Shown here: positions 40,201 through 48,999 of the stretch, piece after piece
Position numbering within the stretch: the first letter of the stretch is position 1
Layout: each line of letters begins with the position of its first letter
NCBI GenBank assembly: GCA_007844125.1
Contig: CM017563.1
Coordinates: 24,800,394-24,864,393 of the forward strand
Reading direction: 5' to 3'
DNA: 64,000 bases
Source: Sinonovacula constricta
Taxonomy: Eukaryota; Mollusca; Bivalvia; Cardiida; Solecurtidae
Position numbers and translations under genes: made by a program
The notes under the pieces: generated by a model
Seen by the model: only the letters and a program-made list of their open reading frames with translations
What the model was told of the DNA's origin: nothing
The model's database searches: none

Positions 40201-43200
40201 TGCATACTATATAACAGAGTCATATGGAAGCACCAGGAACCAATGCCCACACCTGAAAGTAACAAAAGTGACATTATAATTTTCTCAAATAAAAGAAAAG
40301 GTAACAAAAAAACATTCATTTCTTTAAAGGTCCCTCATTGAGATCTAAAATTACATTTCTCTCTATATATATATGCATGTTTTAAATATGGCCAAAAGTG
40401 AATGTGGTCATTTACCTTCAAGCCTATTAAAACCTGTCAGATATGAGCTCTTCAAAGCTGCCCCTGCAAAATTGTTGTTTACTTGACATCTCATAAGCAA
40501 CCACCTGTTATCTGCACCTACAGACCTAAGCATTATGATGGGCATATTTTAAGAGGGTTGCTAACATTCAACATAACTTGTTTTAAGAGACCTCTTGTCT
40601 TAAGAGACCATTAAAACAAGTCCCTTGCATGGCCTTTTAATACAAGTTTGACTATATTTACAAATACTCAAAAGATAACCATGCAAAAGCAAGGATTTTT
40701 TGATGATGTGCTGATGTTTAATTGCTTTGTTATGATTGTTTTGTTCTGAAATTAACATCACATTATCAATATAATTACAATAGTCATTATGTTGATATCC
40801 AGCAAATAGCATACACAGAGACATAATTCCCTATGGGAGCATTCTGAGGAAGCAACATCATATCCTTCGATATATATACATGTATAATTAATATGAAAGA
40901 TTTGAGGTGGCTGCTGCGGTGTAGTGGTAGTGCACTTGACCGTTAACCAAGAGGCCCGCAGTTCGATTGCCGGCTGCGGCGGTCAATTTTTCATGCTGAT
41001 TTTCGGTGTTATAAATAGCAAACAGACAATTGCATCTGTAAAGTCATCTGGCACTGTTTCTTCAGTAGGGACTGGATCTCTATATAAGAGGTAGAGGCTA
41101 ACATAAATGTCTTGTTAGCGCGCCTCACACCATAGTTAACCGTTTCGGTCAGCTGAGTCGGTAGTTACAAGAACTGCCTGCTAATGTTAGCTAGATAAGT
41201 CTAATCTCTGCAAGATAATACACAGCTACATGTAGCAAGAGATCCATTCTGCTGCCTCTACCAAAGGTCAAGGGATGAGTTTTGCCAATATTTTTGCCGA
41301 TATAGTGCATCAACATTTCTATCATTATAGCATGGGGGAACTTATGAGGTGCCCAGGGTCCACTGAACCCGGCCTGTCCATTATACTGACACCGACGAGT
41401 TAGGCATAATGCTGTCCCCTTAGCCCCGAATGTTAGGAGGGAAGCCACTACAACCACCTTTAAAGTCTTTGGTTTGACCCGACCGGGAATCAAACCTGCG
41501 ACCTCATGATCCGCAAGCCGACGTTCTACCACCTGAGCCATTGCGGTAAAGGACTTTTAATTTAAAATAGTGAATCTTTTTGTTTTAGTCGGGGTATTTT
41601 AAACAGCAGTGTAAACTAGCCTGATCTAGATCCAGACTTGTTAAACCCAGAATTGGATACATTCTTTGTTGAAGGAGATACATTGTATGAAAGTCAAACT
41701 TGGTTCACATTCATTATCCTCTGTAACATAGGGGTTTACAATAGTTACTATAAGTTTCCCTCCTACGTCAGCTAGTTGTAAAACTAGGCAATGCTACAAG
41801 GTGAATCATAATTGAAAGGGTCCCTGCGTAAAATAAAGCTTGAGGATGTATATATTATCTTCAATCATATCCTTATATGCCAACATACATTCCTAGTGTT
41901 ATACTAGATCTGAACTATTCACCTAGTTGAAATATTGCAAGCTTTGATGCATTTAGTATTTATTTTAGACACCCTTTTCACAGTTATATGAGCAATGTTT
42001 TGATCCAGTAAACTGGCAATGAACCAGTTATTGGACACAATAATATGTTTTACTCCAATCCGTAAAGTTAGCTTGTGTCTATTTATAGAAATTAGTCAAG
42101 CATAGAACTATTGACCAAACTTCATTCATTAAACACTGGGGTATATTCGTATGACTTTTTTCAAGGTATGTTTAAGTTACAAGTGTATAGTAGCCCGACA
42201 TGCTATAGGAATGTTGTTGACATTTAAAGTACCTGATGTATTATGCCCGTTCTTTGTATAAATGCAGCACCGGTTTTATCGTGTTTATAATTATGTACAC
42301 AGTAACCAAACAAACAGCTGGTAGAACTGCGAAGAAGACTTAATATCTTTTTTAACTGAAGGAGACTTAAGCCTTTACCTTTTTGTTCTGAATGCATAAA
42401 AGGTGTAAACTTAACATGTAATAGTTTAGTCGAAGTTCTAGTTCCTGGACACGATACATGACTGAAAATATTTCCTTTGAAATAAAATCATTTTTGTTCA
42501 AATAAAATAAAGCATACAAAACTATCTTTGTTAAAAAGAAATAAAATTAAAATGTTTATATTTATATAATCTTTTTAATATTTTAAGACAAACTTTATAG
42601 TACTATACACAGAGGCAGTTCATGTCCATTCCAAATACATTAAAAATTGTTCTAATGAAAGTAAATATTTACAAGTATTTTCATAAATGGGTTAAATCTT
42701 CTGCAACGATTACAAAACAATTTTAGAGATCTCTTCAATTGAAAATATTGACTACACTTTTCTCACAAATATTCAACTCACAAGCAGATTCCAATATATT
42801 TGTGTATACATACATTGATTGATTAGCTTCAATAACATTCTATTATTTTGGGGGCACTGTAGATATATTAAACCAGCATAATTATTGTTACACAATCAAA
42901 ATTTAGCTTTCATCCATGAAGGACAACCCCAGACAAATGTCTTGAAAGAACCACTGAGCACAACATTAGTCAGCTTTAAAGCCGCCCTACATAAAAGTTC
43001 ATGCACGATCAGAACTTGAACAAATGCTGTGAGGGTTACAGACGCAGTCTGCAGCTTTATCCAAAGGGTCACTGATGCACGTAATAACCCTTATTCAAAA
43101 TACCCTGGAAATCTGTGCAGCGTTACCCAAAGGGCCACTGGTGCATGTAATAACACTTATTCAAAATACCCTGGAAATCTGAGCAGCTTTATCCAAAGGG

Positions 43201-44721
43201 CCACTAGTGCATGTAATAACCCCTATTCAAAATACCTTGGAAATCTGTGCAGCTTTATCCAAAGGGCCACTGGTGCATGTAATAACCCCTATTCAAAATA
43301 CCCTGGAAATCTGTGCAGCTTTATCCAAAGGGCCACTGGTGCATGTAATAACCCCTATTCAAAATATCCTTGAAATCTGAGCAGCTTTATCCAAAGGGTC
43401 ACTGGTGCACGTAATAACCCTTATTCAAAATACCCTGGAAATCTGTGCAGCTTTATCCAAAGGGTCACTGGTGCATGTAATAATCCCTATTCAAAATACC
43501 CTGGAAATCTGAGCAGCTTTATCCAAAGGGTCACTGGTGCATGTAATAACCCCTATTCAAAATATCCTGGAAATCTGAGCAGCTTTATCCAAAGGGTCAC
43601 TGGTGCATGTAATAACCCCTATTCAAAATACCCTGGAAATCTGTGCAGCTTTATCCAAAGGGCCACTGGTGCATGTAATAACCCCTATTCAAAATACCCT
43701 GGAAATCTGTGCAGCTTTATCCAAAGGGCCACTGGTGCATGTAATAACACCTATTCAAAATACCCTGGAAATCTGTGCAGCTTTATCCAAAGGGTCACTG
43801 GTGCATGTAATAACCCCTATTCAAAATACCCTGGAAATCTGAGCAGCTTTATCCAAAGGGTCACTGGTGCACTTAATAACCCCTATTCAAAATACCCTGG
43901 AAATCTGTGCAGCTTTACCCAAAGGGTCACTGGTGCATGTAATAACCCCTATTCAAAATACCCTGGAAATCTGTGCAGCTTTATCCAAAGGGTCACTGGT
44001 GCACGTAATAACACTTATTCAAAATACCCTGGAAATCTGACCAGCTTTATCCAAAGGGCCACTGGTGCACATAATAACACCTATTCAAAATACCCTGGAA
44101 ATCTGTGCAGCTTTATCCAAAGGGTCACTGGTGCATGTAATAACCCCTATTCAAAATACCCTGGAAATCTGAGCAGCTTTATCCAAAGGGCCACTGGTGC
44201 ATGTAATAACCCATATTCAAAATACCCTGGAAATCTGTGCAGCTTTATCCAAAGGACCACTGGTGCATGTAATAACACCTATTCAAAATACCCTGGAAAT
44301 CTGAGCAGCTTTATCCAAAGGGCCACTGGTGCATGTAATAACCCCTATACAAAATACCATGGAAATTTGTGCAGCTTTATCCAAAGGGCCACTGGAGCAG
44401 GTAATAACACTTATTCACAATAACCTGGAGATCTGTTTAGGTTTACAAGTTATGGAACAATTCTTCACAAGATGGTAAGTTATCTTACACAGCTACATTT
44501 TTTTAAAAACTTTTGGTACAATTTAGCAAGCGGCTGGCTTTGTGACTGATTGCACCTGAAGCCAGCTTCCATACTTGATAATCAAATAATTATAATTAAA
44601 GTATACTTACACAGAAGACTAAAGTGGCAGGCAACAAAGCGCTTCTCAAACCCCTGTTTCAGCAGCAGGAAGATTGTAATCAAGGGTGGAATGATCATCA
44701 GCACATTGCTTACTGTGTTCC
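19162..44721 (-). CDS. ACER3: Alkaline ceramidase, ACER3-like (exons 2-11 of about 11)
   Basis: Ten exons (44611-44721, 40200-40252, 35299-35351, 31337-31418, 29193-29228, 28896-28951, 28485-28589, 22255-22356, 20936-20981, 19162-19212) join with matching phases into 231 residues plus stop, the length expected for human ACER3 after its N-terminal ~35. ACER3 is a seven-helix ER/Golgi membrane hydrolase that cleaves ceramide, preferring unsaturated long acyl chains, to sphingosine and fatty acid. Visible landmarks: NTVSNVLMIIPP, GSWCFHMTL (Ser and first zinc His), LLDELP (catalytic Asp), FILWNIDNEYC, HAWWHILAGLGTYL (second and third zinc His). Thus Ser77, His81, Asp92, His217 and His221 of the human enzyme all have counterparts. 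The calcium-site residues (D-W-x-E-x-N) belong to exon 1, not found here. ACER2/ACER1 are less likely, judging by LLDELP context and FHMTL. Introns are GT-AG. Confidence 0.93.
19498..19727 (-). mobile_element. SINE B, copy 1
   Basis: On the - strand a tRNA-like head (GCATAGTGGTAGATTC box A; GGGTTTGAGTCTCG box B), then the body with CAGACATTTGTCTGGGGTTT and the TGGACGTCACTATAATGATC motif near its 3' end. Confidence 0.8.
19805..20395. repeat. Direct duplication, ~270-base unit, two copies plus a partial third
   Basis: Matching landmarks are 269-271 bases apart: AGGTCTCAGGAAAGAAG (19912/20181), GGGGGCCACCCAAAGAACAT (20012/20283), TTTCTCTTGATGGCCATA (20081/20352). A third GATGGCCAT...GTGGAAAA start follows at 20360. 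Located in ceramidase intron 10. Confidence 0.88.
20936..20981 (-). CDS. ACER3: Ceramidase exon 10
   Basis: 46 bases, ttttttcag acceptor, AAG|GTAAAT donor. AT of exon 9 plus T gives Ile, then AHTRCVVLEQKSRIK, aligned with the SLYTRTLYLRYRPKVK segment at the cytosolic end of the last helix. Confidence 0.88.
21348..21589 (-). mobile_element. SINE B, copy 2, with target-site duplication
   Basis: Same body as copy 1; TTGAATGTAATAA is duplicated at 21335-21347 and 21590-21602, so this copy is a clear retroposition event. Confidence 0.88.
21797..22272 (-). repeat. Duplicated exon 9 end / donor junction, one copy split by SINE A
   Basis: AGTCTTTCATCAGTTGATGA ... ATGCAT at 21797-21840, continued after the SINE by ATGCATTTATACACACAAGA/AAATAAGACTGA (22162-22192), repeats 22204-22272, which contains the true exon 9 end and its GTGAGT donor. 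In the degraded copy the donor reads GTGTGT. Confidence 0.75.
21853..22158 (-). mobile_element. SINE A, copy 2
   Basis: Full body and tRNA-like head (GACCTGGTAGAGCAATTGGT box A; GGTTCAATCCCGGG box B). It splits the duplicate of the exon 9 donor region: 21797-21845 continues at 22162. Confidence 0.85.
22255..22356 (-). CDS. ACER3: Ceramidase exon 9 (HxxxH zinc motif)
   Basis: 102 bases, acceptor ggttgcag, donor GTGAGT. Encodes IVRRIAGVLSPVLEL, then HAWWHILAGLGTYLSLIF. HAWWH carries the two zinc-binding histidines of the CREST superfamily site. Its 3' end and donor are duplicated at 22162-22200. Confidence 0.95.
22640..22810. repeat. Repeat family E, copy 1
   Basis: AAGGTATTGACATACAAGCC, AAGAGCAAACCCAAC, GACCGACTGGGGTGCTTAAT, TTTACAGAGCTCTAACCT. 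Shared with 37025-37150 and 54535-54665. Confidence 0.6.
22811..23348. other. Intron 8, unique-looking part
   Basis: AT-rich intronic sequence with no recognised repeat. Confidence 0.4.
23349..23844. repeat. ~35-bp AT-rich minisatellite, about 14 copies
   Basis: Unit CTAGACATATACTCAATTAA+ATATGCTATATTGCT with TCTCCAGACATGTATTCAAT variants. A single unit of the second type stands at 28703-28727 at the edge of the duplicated block there. Confidence 0.9.
23820..23969. repeat. Duplicated intronic block, left copy
   Basis: GAAGAAAATCTATTGGTGTC and GTACTGTTTGACAATCAAAA match 28701-28852 in the same order and orientation. The two copies flank the 4.4 kb junction array. Confidence 0.85.
24088..24114. 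mobile_element. MITE family M terminal fragment
   Basis: GCAAACTGTTGAATACCACC/TTTAAAG, a right terminus of family M, 17 bases before the junction array. Confidence 0.5.
24131..28506 (-). repeat. Exon 8/5' splice-site minisatellite, about 105 units
   Basis: Units of 43 bases (most), 30 bases (about 15) and 39 bases (about 6). On the - strand each unit is: the last 22 bases of ceramidase exon 8, then GTAAGTAGGCTTTAT and a short linker AGAAAT. The 30-base form lacks the 13-base linker side. The unit at 28485-28506 is the true exon end; all others lie in intron 8 and fill about 71% of it. The main point variant (gcaggg/gcaagg on +) corresponds to CTG/TTG, both Leu. Donor hexamers are almost never mutated. 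The 30-base units cluster at 24.4-26.05 kb and at the exon edge. Confidence 0.97.
28485..28589 (-). CDS. ACER3: Ceramidase exon 8, source of the giant junction minisatellite
   Basis: 105 bases, acceptor attacag, donor CTGCA|GTAAGT at 28479-28484. Reads QLERTNKALLVAATVTYGTG then FILWNIDNEYCQSL plus two bases. The first base completes Arg with exon 7 and the last two are completed by exon 9 (CA|G, Gln). The final 22 exonic bases (28485-28506) are the first unit of the array that fills the intron downstream. Confidence 0.95.
28701..28852. repeat. Duplicated intronic block, right copy (in intron 7)
   Basis: Counterpart of 23820-23969. Intron 7 is only 306 bases, so half of it is this block. Confidence 0.85.
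28896..28951 (-). CDS. ACER3: Ceramidase exon 7
   Basis: 56 bases, acceptor ttttgtag, donor AG|GTAAAA. Reads ISYGIMVVSLVTIAVNTV plus AG, a membrane helix aligned with VMYGMLVFTLVLRSIYIV of ACER3. Confidence 0.9.
29193..29228 (-). CDS. ACER3: Ceramidase exon 6 (36-base micro-exon)
   Basis: Acceptor ctcttgcag, donor CCAA|GTAAGT; phase 0 on both sides. Reads VYIYNKNSVFFQ, the loop aligned with VYLKVKEPIFHQ. Being 12 whole codons it could be skipped without shifting the frame. Confidence 0.88.
29719..29962 (-). mobile_element. SINE B, copy 3, with target-site duplication
   Basis: Body and tRNA-like head as in copy 1; ATATTATAAT at 29709-29718 and 29963-29972 flanks it. Confidence 0.85.
29973..31336. 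other. Intron 5, remaining part
   Basis: AT-rich sequence. No repeat family recognised; a - strand frame at 30759-30956 faintly resembles the VTTVYLK segment but has no splice sites in the right phase. Confidence 0.4.
31337..31418 (-). CDS. ACER3: Ceramidase exon 5
   Basis: 82 bases, acceptor tttttttcag, donor GTA|GTAAGT. T completes Phe with exon 4, then CEVKTPPNKHNLPLQ and VVLFSYCFIVTV, a charged loop followed by a membrane helix as in ACER3 (LFTLVLFSLIVTTV). Confidence 0.9.
31940..32203 (-). mobile_element. SINE A, copy 3, 5'-truncated, with target-site duplication
   Basis: Box B region present (CCAACTTCGAACCCAGGCCG on -), but the box A part of the head is missing. CTGCTTGAATGA at 31928-31939 and 32204-32215 flanks it exactly, so the truncation happened at insertion. 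Confidence 0.85.
32216..33837. other. Intron 4, gene-free part
   Basis: AT-rich sequence with no recognised feature apart from a short TTTTACAGTCTAGT tandem at 32695-32745. Confidence 0.4.
33841..34089. mobile_element. Repeat family F, copy with both ends
   Basis: AGGGGCAGATTCAG...TGGTGGGGG at the left and, inverted, CAGGGATGGATCCAGGTGGG at the right; AT-rich interior. Compatible with a short non-autonomous DNA element. Confidence 0.5.
34090..35298. other. Intron 4, remaining part
   Basis: No exon or family recognised apart from the TC-rich tract listed separately. Confidence 0.4.
34772..34820. repeat. TC-rich microsatellite
   Basis: TCTCTG/TCTCTC units ending TATCTCTCAG. Confidence 0.8.
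35299..35351 (-). CDS. ACER3: Ceramidase exon 4 (catalytic Asp)
   Basis: 53 bases, acceptor ttatttcag, donor GTAAGT. Reads LLDELPMIWGSAFLVYA plus TT. The Asp of LLDELP matches Asp92 of human ACER3. Confidence 0.94.
36328..36818 (+). mobile_element. MITE family M, copy 5
   Basis: CGTGATATCCTACAGTTTGCC ... CTGCCGGATACCACCTTTAA; near full length, about 490 bases. Inner landmarks TTTAAAAATAGC and GGATAGGAACTACCTGTTTG. Confidence 0.82.
37025..37150. repeat. Repeat family E, copy 2
   Basis: AGGACCAAGGTATTCACATG, AAAAAGAGCAAACCTGACAG, CTTGGAACAGCCAGTCGGCA. Confidence 0.6.
37603..37946 (-). mobile_element. MITE family M, copy 6
   Basis: TTAAAGTTGGTATCTGATGG ... GCAAACTGTAGGATACCACC/TTTAA; interior GCTGTTTATTGATGTCCC and TCTCAGCCACGCTGCAC. 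Confidence 0.78.
38630..39089 (-). mobile_element. MITE family M, copy 7
   Basis: TTAAAGGTGGTATTCGACAG ... CTGTTGGATACCACCTTTAA; the best-preserved pair of termini in the window, with TTAA at both edges. Confidence 0.88.
39222..39608 (+). repeat. Repeat family D, copy 1 (~385 bases)
   Basis: ATTAATGAGTAGTCTTCCCT ... GGGAGACAATTTCCATTTCA. The two ends are imperfect inverted repeats (AGTAGGTCCTTTT motif on both), so the family is MITE-like. Confidence 0.75.
39869..40170 (-). mobile_element. SINE A, copy 4
   Basis: Complete tRNA-like head on -: ACCTGGTAGCGCAGTTGGTA (box A) and GGGTTCGATCCCAGGC (box B), the least diverged head in the window. It ends about 30 bases from exon 3. Confidence 0.9.
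40200..40252 (-). CDS. ACER3: Ceramidase exon 3 (Ser and first zinc His)
   Basis: 53 bases, acceptor actttcag, donor ATGCAG|GTAAAT. T of exon 2 plus GT gives Cys, then VGIGSWCFHMTLLYSMQ. Contains Ser (GSW) and His (FHM) of the active site. A SINE A copy ends only about 30 bases into its downstream intron. Confidence 0.95.
40560..40660. repeat. Repeat family G, copy
   Basis: CTTGTTTTAAGAGACC, CTTGTCTTAAGAGACC, ATACAAGTTTGACTATA. Confidence 0.4.
40905..41200 (+). mobile_element. tRNA-headed SINE-like element, family S
   Basis: Starts GGCTGCTGCGGTGTAGTGGT/AGTGC (box A) and GCAGTTCGATTGCCGGC (box B) about 30 bases apart, followed by a ~200-base unrelated body. The pair of boxes is RNA polymerase III promoter-like. 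Single copy in the window; right end uncertain. Confidence 0.55.
41275..41548 (-). mobile_element. SINE C, copy 1
   Basis: On -: TGGCTCAGGTGGTAGAACGT (box A) and GCAGGTTTGATTCCCGGTC (box B), then a body ending in CTATAATGATAGAAATGTTG. The open - frame over this region is a SINE by-product. Confidence 0.8.
41549..42899. other. Intron 2, gene-free part
   Basis: AT-rich; no feature recognised. Confidence 0.4.
42900..43046 (-). mobile_element. SINE B, copy 4, fragment joined to the 66-bp array
   Basis: ACCCCAGACAAATGTCTTGA ... GATCAGAACTTGAACAAATG; body plus box B region, then the array takes over where the tRNA-like head should finish. Confidence 0.65.
43047..44438. repeat. 66-bp minisatellite, about 21 copies
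   Basis: Unit GGGTCACTGGTGCATGTAAT / AACCCCTATTCAAAATACCC / TGGAAATCTGTGCAGCTTTA / TCCAAA. 66 bases is 22 codons, so long + frames are open without being genes. Located in intron 2, ending about 170 bases from the exon 2 donor. Confidence 0.96.
44611..44721 (-). CDS. ACER3: Ceramidase exon 2
   Basis: 111 bases, acceptor tatgtttcag, donor CTGT|GTAAGT. Two bases (GG) complete a Trp codon presumably begun in exon 1, then NTVSNVLMIIPPLITIFLLL, KQGFEKRFVACHFSLL. Aligned with the WNTVSNLIMIIPP region of ACER3. Confidence 0.94.
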
Positions 44722-44781
44722 CTGAAACATACAATTAAGAGGTTGTCATCACATTGCCTAGAAATATATACAAAACTATAA

Positions 44782-45052
44782 TATAAGGAGACATTAATGA
44801 GTAATCTCCCCTGAAAAGTCCCTAAATGCATGGAGGTGCTTTCATTTGTTCTACCCGGTTTTTATCCTTGTGCTCTATAAAGTGTATGTTAACTTTCCTG
44901 CCTTTTATGTGATACCCAGGTTAACCATCATCAACAAACACTTCCATTTTCTTTTTTAAAAAAACAACAAATATCAATAAGTGTTTAAATTGATTTTAAG
45001 CTTATATTTATGAGAAAGTAAGAAAATTCACTGTTGGTAACTGCAATATCTT
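44782..45052 (+). repeat. Repeat family D, copy 2, right-truncated
   Basis: GACATTAATGAGTAATCTCC ... TAAGCTTATATTTATGAGAA then diverges. Confidence 0.7.
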
Positions 45053-45502
45053 CCCAGCCTCAATTCTGGGGTCTTCCTCAATCAATAATAAGCTTGATAC
45101 TGCCAGTATGAACATAACTGTGTGGGTGTGATGTAACTAAAAACAACAAAAGAAAAAAAACAAAGCAAAAACATGTATATTCATGTTTTCTAAATGTTCC
45201 CCCCCCTTTATTCTGGACATATTCTGTCCACACTACATGGCTTGCTTTTATAATAACTGCTAAAGTATTTCTGAAGGTCTGAATGACCCTATTGTTGGTT
45301 TTAATTTAAAACAAGATCCATAACTCTGTCAATTTTAAGTACATATTGACCAAATATGAGTTATATGAATGATGTCCTTTAAAAATATTTGACTGAAACA
45401 TAAAATTTCTATTAGAATACAACAAAAAAGAACAATAATTTCTAATATTGAGAGGACTCTAATTAAGCAAATTCTTCCTGTATATTGATATAATTTGTTT
45501 TG

Positions 45503-45798
45503 TTATTTAGGTTTATCGTCCCACCAACAGTATTTCTGTTATCTGGAGATGGTGTCCACTTGAAGCAGATATAGTGCTGTCTTCACTGTGTATAGCATGC
45601 CATGAACACATGGCATGATACCACACCCAGTCAAATTATAATGACACTGGGCCTACCAGTCATGGAACTACACTTATTTTTGGTTAGGGAGCTATACCAC
45701 TACCATTTTTTACGACTTTGTTAAGTCCCAGCCTGGGATTGTATCCATGGCCTCCCTCACCTGGAGCCAATGCTCTACCGATGGAGCTACTAGGTCCT
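45503..45798 (-). mobile_element. SINE A, copy 5
   Basis: Full body; diverged head. ATATTGATAT at 45482-45491 and 45801-45810 is the probable target-site duplication. Confidence 0.8.
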
Positions 45799-46243
45799 GG
45801 ATATTGATATTATATAATCATTTACATAATATGTATTACTTATGTCGAATACATCAAAATTTATTTATGAGAAACAGAATGTCCATAGAAGCATAAATGG
45901 ACAGACAGGAGAAACTGTTAACGTCTCCCTTACCATTAATTGAATAACGGAGACATATAGAACAAAACAATGTCTATTTGGGGAATGTTTATCACAAAAT
46001 AATGTTACCAAATACAACTGTAACTTCAAAATAATATGGGTTATTAACAACCAATGCTAATCATGGCAGGATAATAAGTATGTTTGATTGAGGTTGTCAA
46101 TATGTAGCTGGCTTCAATTGTTGCAAACAGTTGCCAGACAATACATATTGATCACATTATGCAGAACATGTAGTAATGGTTTGAGATTCAATGCTTCAGT
46201 GTTTTGCTAGCTCATAAAATATCTCCTCATCTTAAGTCTTTAA

Positions 46244-46625
46244 TGACACACATTAATGAATAGTCTCCCCTCAATAATCCCTAAATGCAAGTAGGTCCTT
46301 TCTTTTGTTTTACTCAGTTTTTATGCTTGTGCTCTATGGAGTGTATGTTGACTTTTCTGCCTTTCTTGTGATACCCAGGTTAACCATCATCAACAAATAC
46401 TTCCATTTTCTTTTTTAAATAACAAATCTCTATAGGTATTTAAATGGATTTTAAGCTTATATTTAAGCAAAAATAAAAAAAAATCACTGTTTGTAATTGC
46501 AATATCTACAAAAGAACAGATGATAAAGTCAAAGAATTCCAACTAAAAGAACTTACCTACTATTGGGAATACCTCGGATATTAATTAACAATGGAGACAA
46601 TTTCCATTTCACCAATGTACCCAAT
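46244..46625 (+). repeat. Repeat family D, copy 3
   Basis: ATTAATGAATAGTCTCCCCT ... GGAGACAATTTCCATTTCAC; full length. Confidence 0.78.
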
Positions 46626-47096
46626 TACTTTCAGCTAATTCATGTACATGTATTGACGTAACTGCCAACATACAGTAAAATCTTTCATATCATTACAATA
46701 AAAAAGATACCAAATCATTGTGTGGTCAAACTATCATACACAACAATAACTGTGTCACTGCATATCCTGTTAAACATTCTGCATGATGACCATGCAGCAA
46801 TAAATGAAAGATGGCCACCATGGGTGTTGAGGTGCCAACCATGAGCTCCCCAAGTTGCGAGACATTTTATTGTGGTTCTTGTGTGTGTGACTTTAACTCC
46901 TTTGTTGTTGAAACTTACAGAACAGAAACTCATAAACAGATGCACCCATGTAAACAAGACAGATTACAGGTTCCAATATGGAACAATGACAGAGTTGACA
47001 AAAAATGTAAAATACACTGTACGTGAAATGCTAGAATACACATCGCCATACAGCATGAGGTTTTGAATCATCAGGTTAACTTTAACAAGTAGAAAT

Positions 47097-47386
47097 GTTT
47101 ATGTTTATTAGGTTTATTGTCCCACCAACAGCATTTCAGTTATCTGGAAATGGTGTCCACATGAAGCAGATATAGTGCTGCCTTCACTGTGTACAGCATG
47201 CTGTGAACACTCAGTCACATTATCCTGATACCAGGCTAATCAGTCATAGAACTACCCTTATATTTGCTTGAGCCTTAGCAAGGAAGCTATACCACTACCA
47301 TTTTTAACAACTTTGGTATGTCAAGGCCCAGGATCAAACCCATACCTAGAGCCAACACTCCACTGATTGCACTACCAGGTGCGGTT
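47097..47386 (-). mobile_element. SINE A, copy 6, with target-site duplication
   Basis: ACAAGTAGAAAT at 47085-47096 and 47387-47398 flanks it exactly. Internal deletion near the middle (ACACTCAGTCACATT). Confidence 0.85.
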
Positions 47387-48502
47387 ACAAGTAGAAATCT
47401 GTGGTATCAACATCAAATAAGTTTGTACAGACTATATATGCATAACAATATGCAAAAGACTATAAACGTATTACAATTTGCAATATGTCTAGACGGATAA
47501 TAGCGATATACTGTTCTGGGAAGATCACCAGTGTACAATAGCATAATTTTCCCTTGATCTGCTGCAGTTGCAAATAACTCCCTGACACCATTCTTTAATA
47601 TCTATTGAGCAAGAAGTGAAGATCCTGATCAGACAGCTGAAGGGAGAGGGAGCTAGCTGATCAAATTGGGATCTTTACTTTTTGTGTAACCTAAATCAAA
47701 AAAAAGTTTAGCAATGTAAGATTGGGTCTTTGTCCTGAAATATGCCCTGCAGTGCAGGTACGTCCACCCTTAAACACTAAATTGATATAGCTGCATTCAT
47801 GTTTGTTGCAGCACAAAGCACTAACTGAGACTATGACAGGAAAATAACATGAAAACGTCTGAAGGTCAGGGTCACCATTTGCATGACAGAAAACCAGTAC
47901 ATTTTGGTTCTTCAATAATGACGCATTCTTTTTATTCATGAGCAGAGCTGTGGAAAAAACGGCTCTGGGTCACCAGTTTCCAGGTGGGGGAAGTTTCCAC
48001 ACACGGGTGAAAATTATCCATATACGTAACATTAGGAGTCATAACCACACAAGGCTGAGTTTAAGTTGTAGAAAATATGTCCTATATTAGAGAATAAAGA
48101 CTGATGTTGTTTTTTGTTTCTATGTCTTAAATTAATTATCATAACTAATAATTTGTACACAGTTTGCATTCAGACATTCAGTAAAAGTATTTACATTCCC
48201 TAGAGGATATTCTTAGATAAGTTGACTTAAAAAATACTTTCAAAAATTAAAAATTAAATAAAACCAATCATAATTAACCTTATAATAGCCAGCAGATTAA
48301 AAAAGCCATCAATCTTTTCATTGATAAATAGCTTTAAAAAAGTAATGTCATGTTTACGGGAGCAGCCAATGGCAAAATCTGCACATATTATTTATTCCAA
48401 TATAATTGAGTCAATTCTTGAGCCTATGAAAAAACTGTTTATCACTGATGTTTTCACATTACATACACTGCAGCATGCATGTAAGTTCAAATCTGTACTA
48501 TA

Positions 48503-48775
48503 GGTTGGATTTGGATTTGGACTTGCCGGCATTTTTTGCCGGTACTGTGCAGCGACATTTCTATCATTATAGCACAGGGGCACTTATGAGGTGCCCAGGG
48601 ACTGAACCTGGCCGCTCCATTATACTGACACCGACGAGTCAGGCGTAATGCTGTCCCCTTAGCCCCGAGCGTTAGCCACTACTTCCAATTTTAAAGTCTT
48701 TGGTTTGACCCGGTCGGTGTTTGAACCCACGACCTCCCGATCTGCAAGCTGACGCTAAGCAATTGCGGCCGGTCC
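48503..48775 (-). mobile_element. SINE C, copy 2
   Basis: TGCAGCGACATTTCTATCAT ... GGTTTGACCCGGTCGGTGTT ... GCAATTGCGGCCGG; box B region GGTTCAAACACC is diverged. Confidence 0.75.
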
Positions 48776-48814
48776 TAGGTTGTTGGACTTAAAAATATAG
48801 CTGGTAATATTATT

Positions 48815-48992
48815 TGTTTTTGTTTGTACATCGCAGCAACCAATTATGTTACTACAGCGACGTCCAGCAGTTTTGGTGGAGGACAAATGTCTGGGTAGAC
48901 ACTGGCGCACTGCATGTCAGCTGGAAGACCTTCTCACATTAAGTCCTTTACCCCAAATGGGACTCAAACCCATGAGGTGGGGGGCTCAGAAG
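48815..48992 (-). mobile_element. SINE B, copy 5, truncated
   Basis: TCGCAGCAACCAATTATG, GACGTCCAGCAG, GGACAAATGTCTGGGTAG, GGGACTCAAACCCATGAGG; box A end missing. Confidence 0.7.
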
Positions 48993-48999
48993 TTTGACA

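Noticed and set aside
40920..40985. Functional tRNA gene on +
   Set aside because: Box A and box B are present but the arms do not close into a proper cloverleaf by eye, and a SINE-like body follows.
41191..41541. 116-codon - frame starting MAQVVERRLADHEVAG
   Set aside because: It is the tRNA-like head and body of SINE C read through; not a protein gene.
43029..43842. Frames repeating SKYPGNLCSFIQRATGACNN
   Set aside because: By-product of the 66-bp minisatellite (22 codons per unit).
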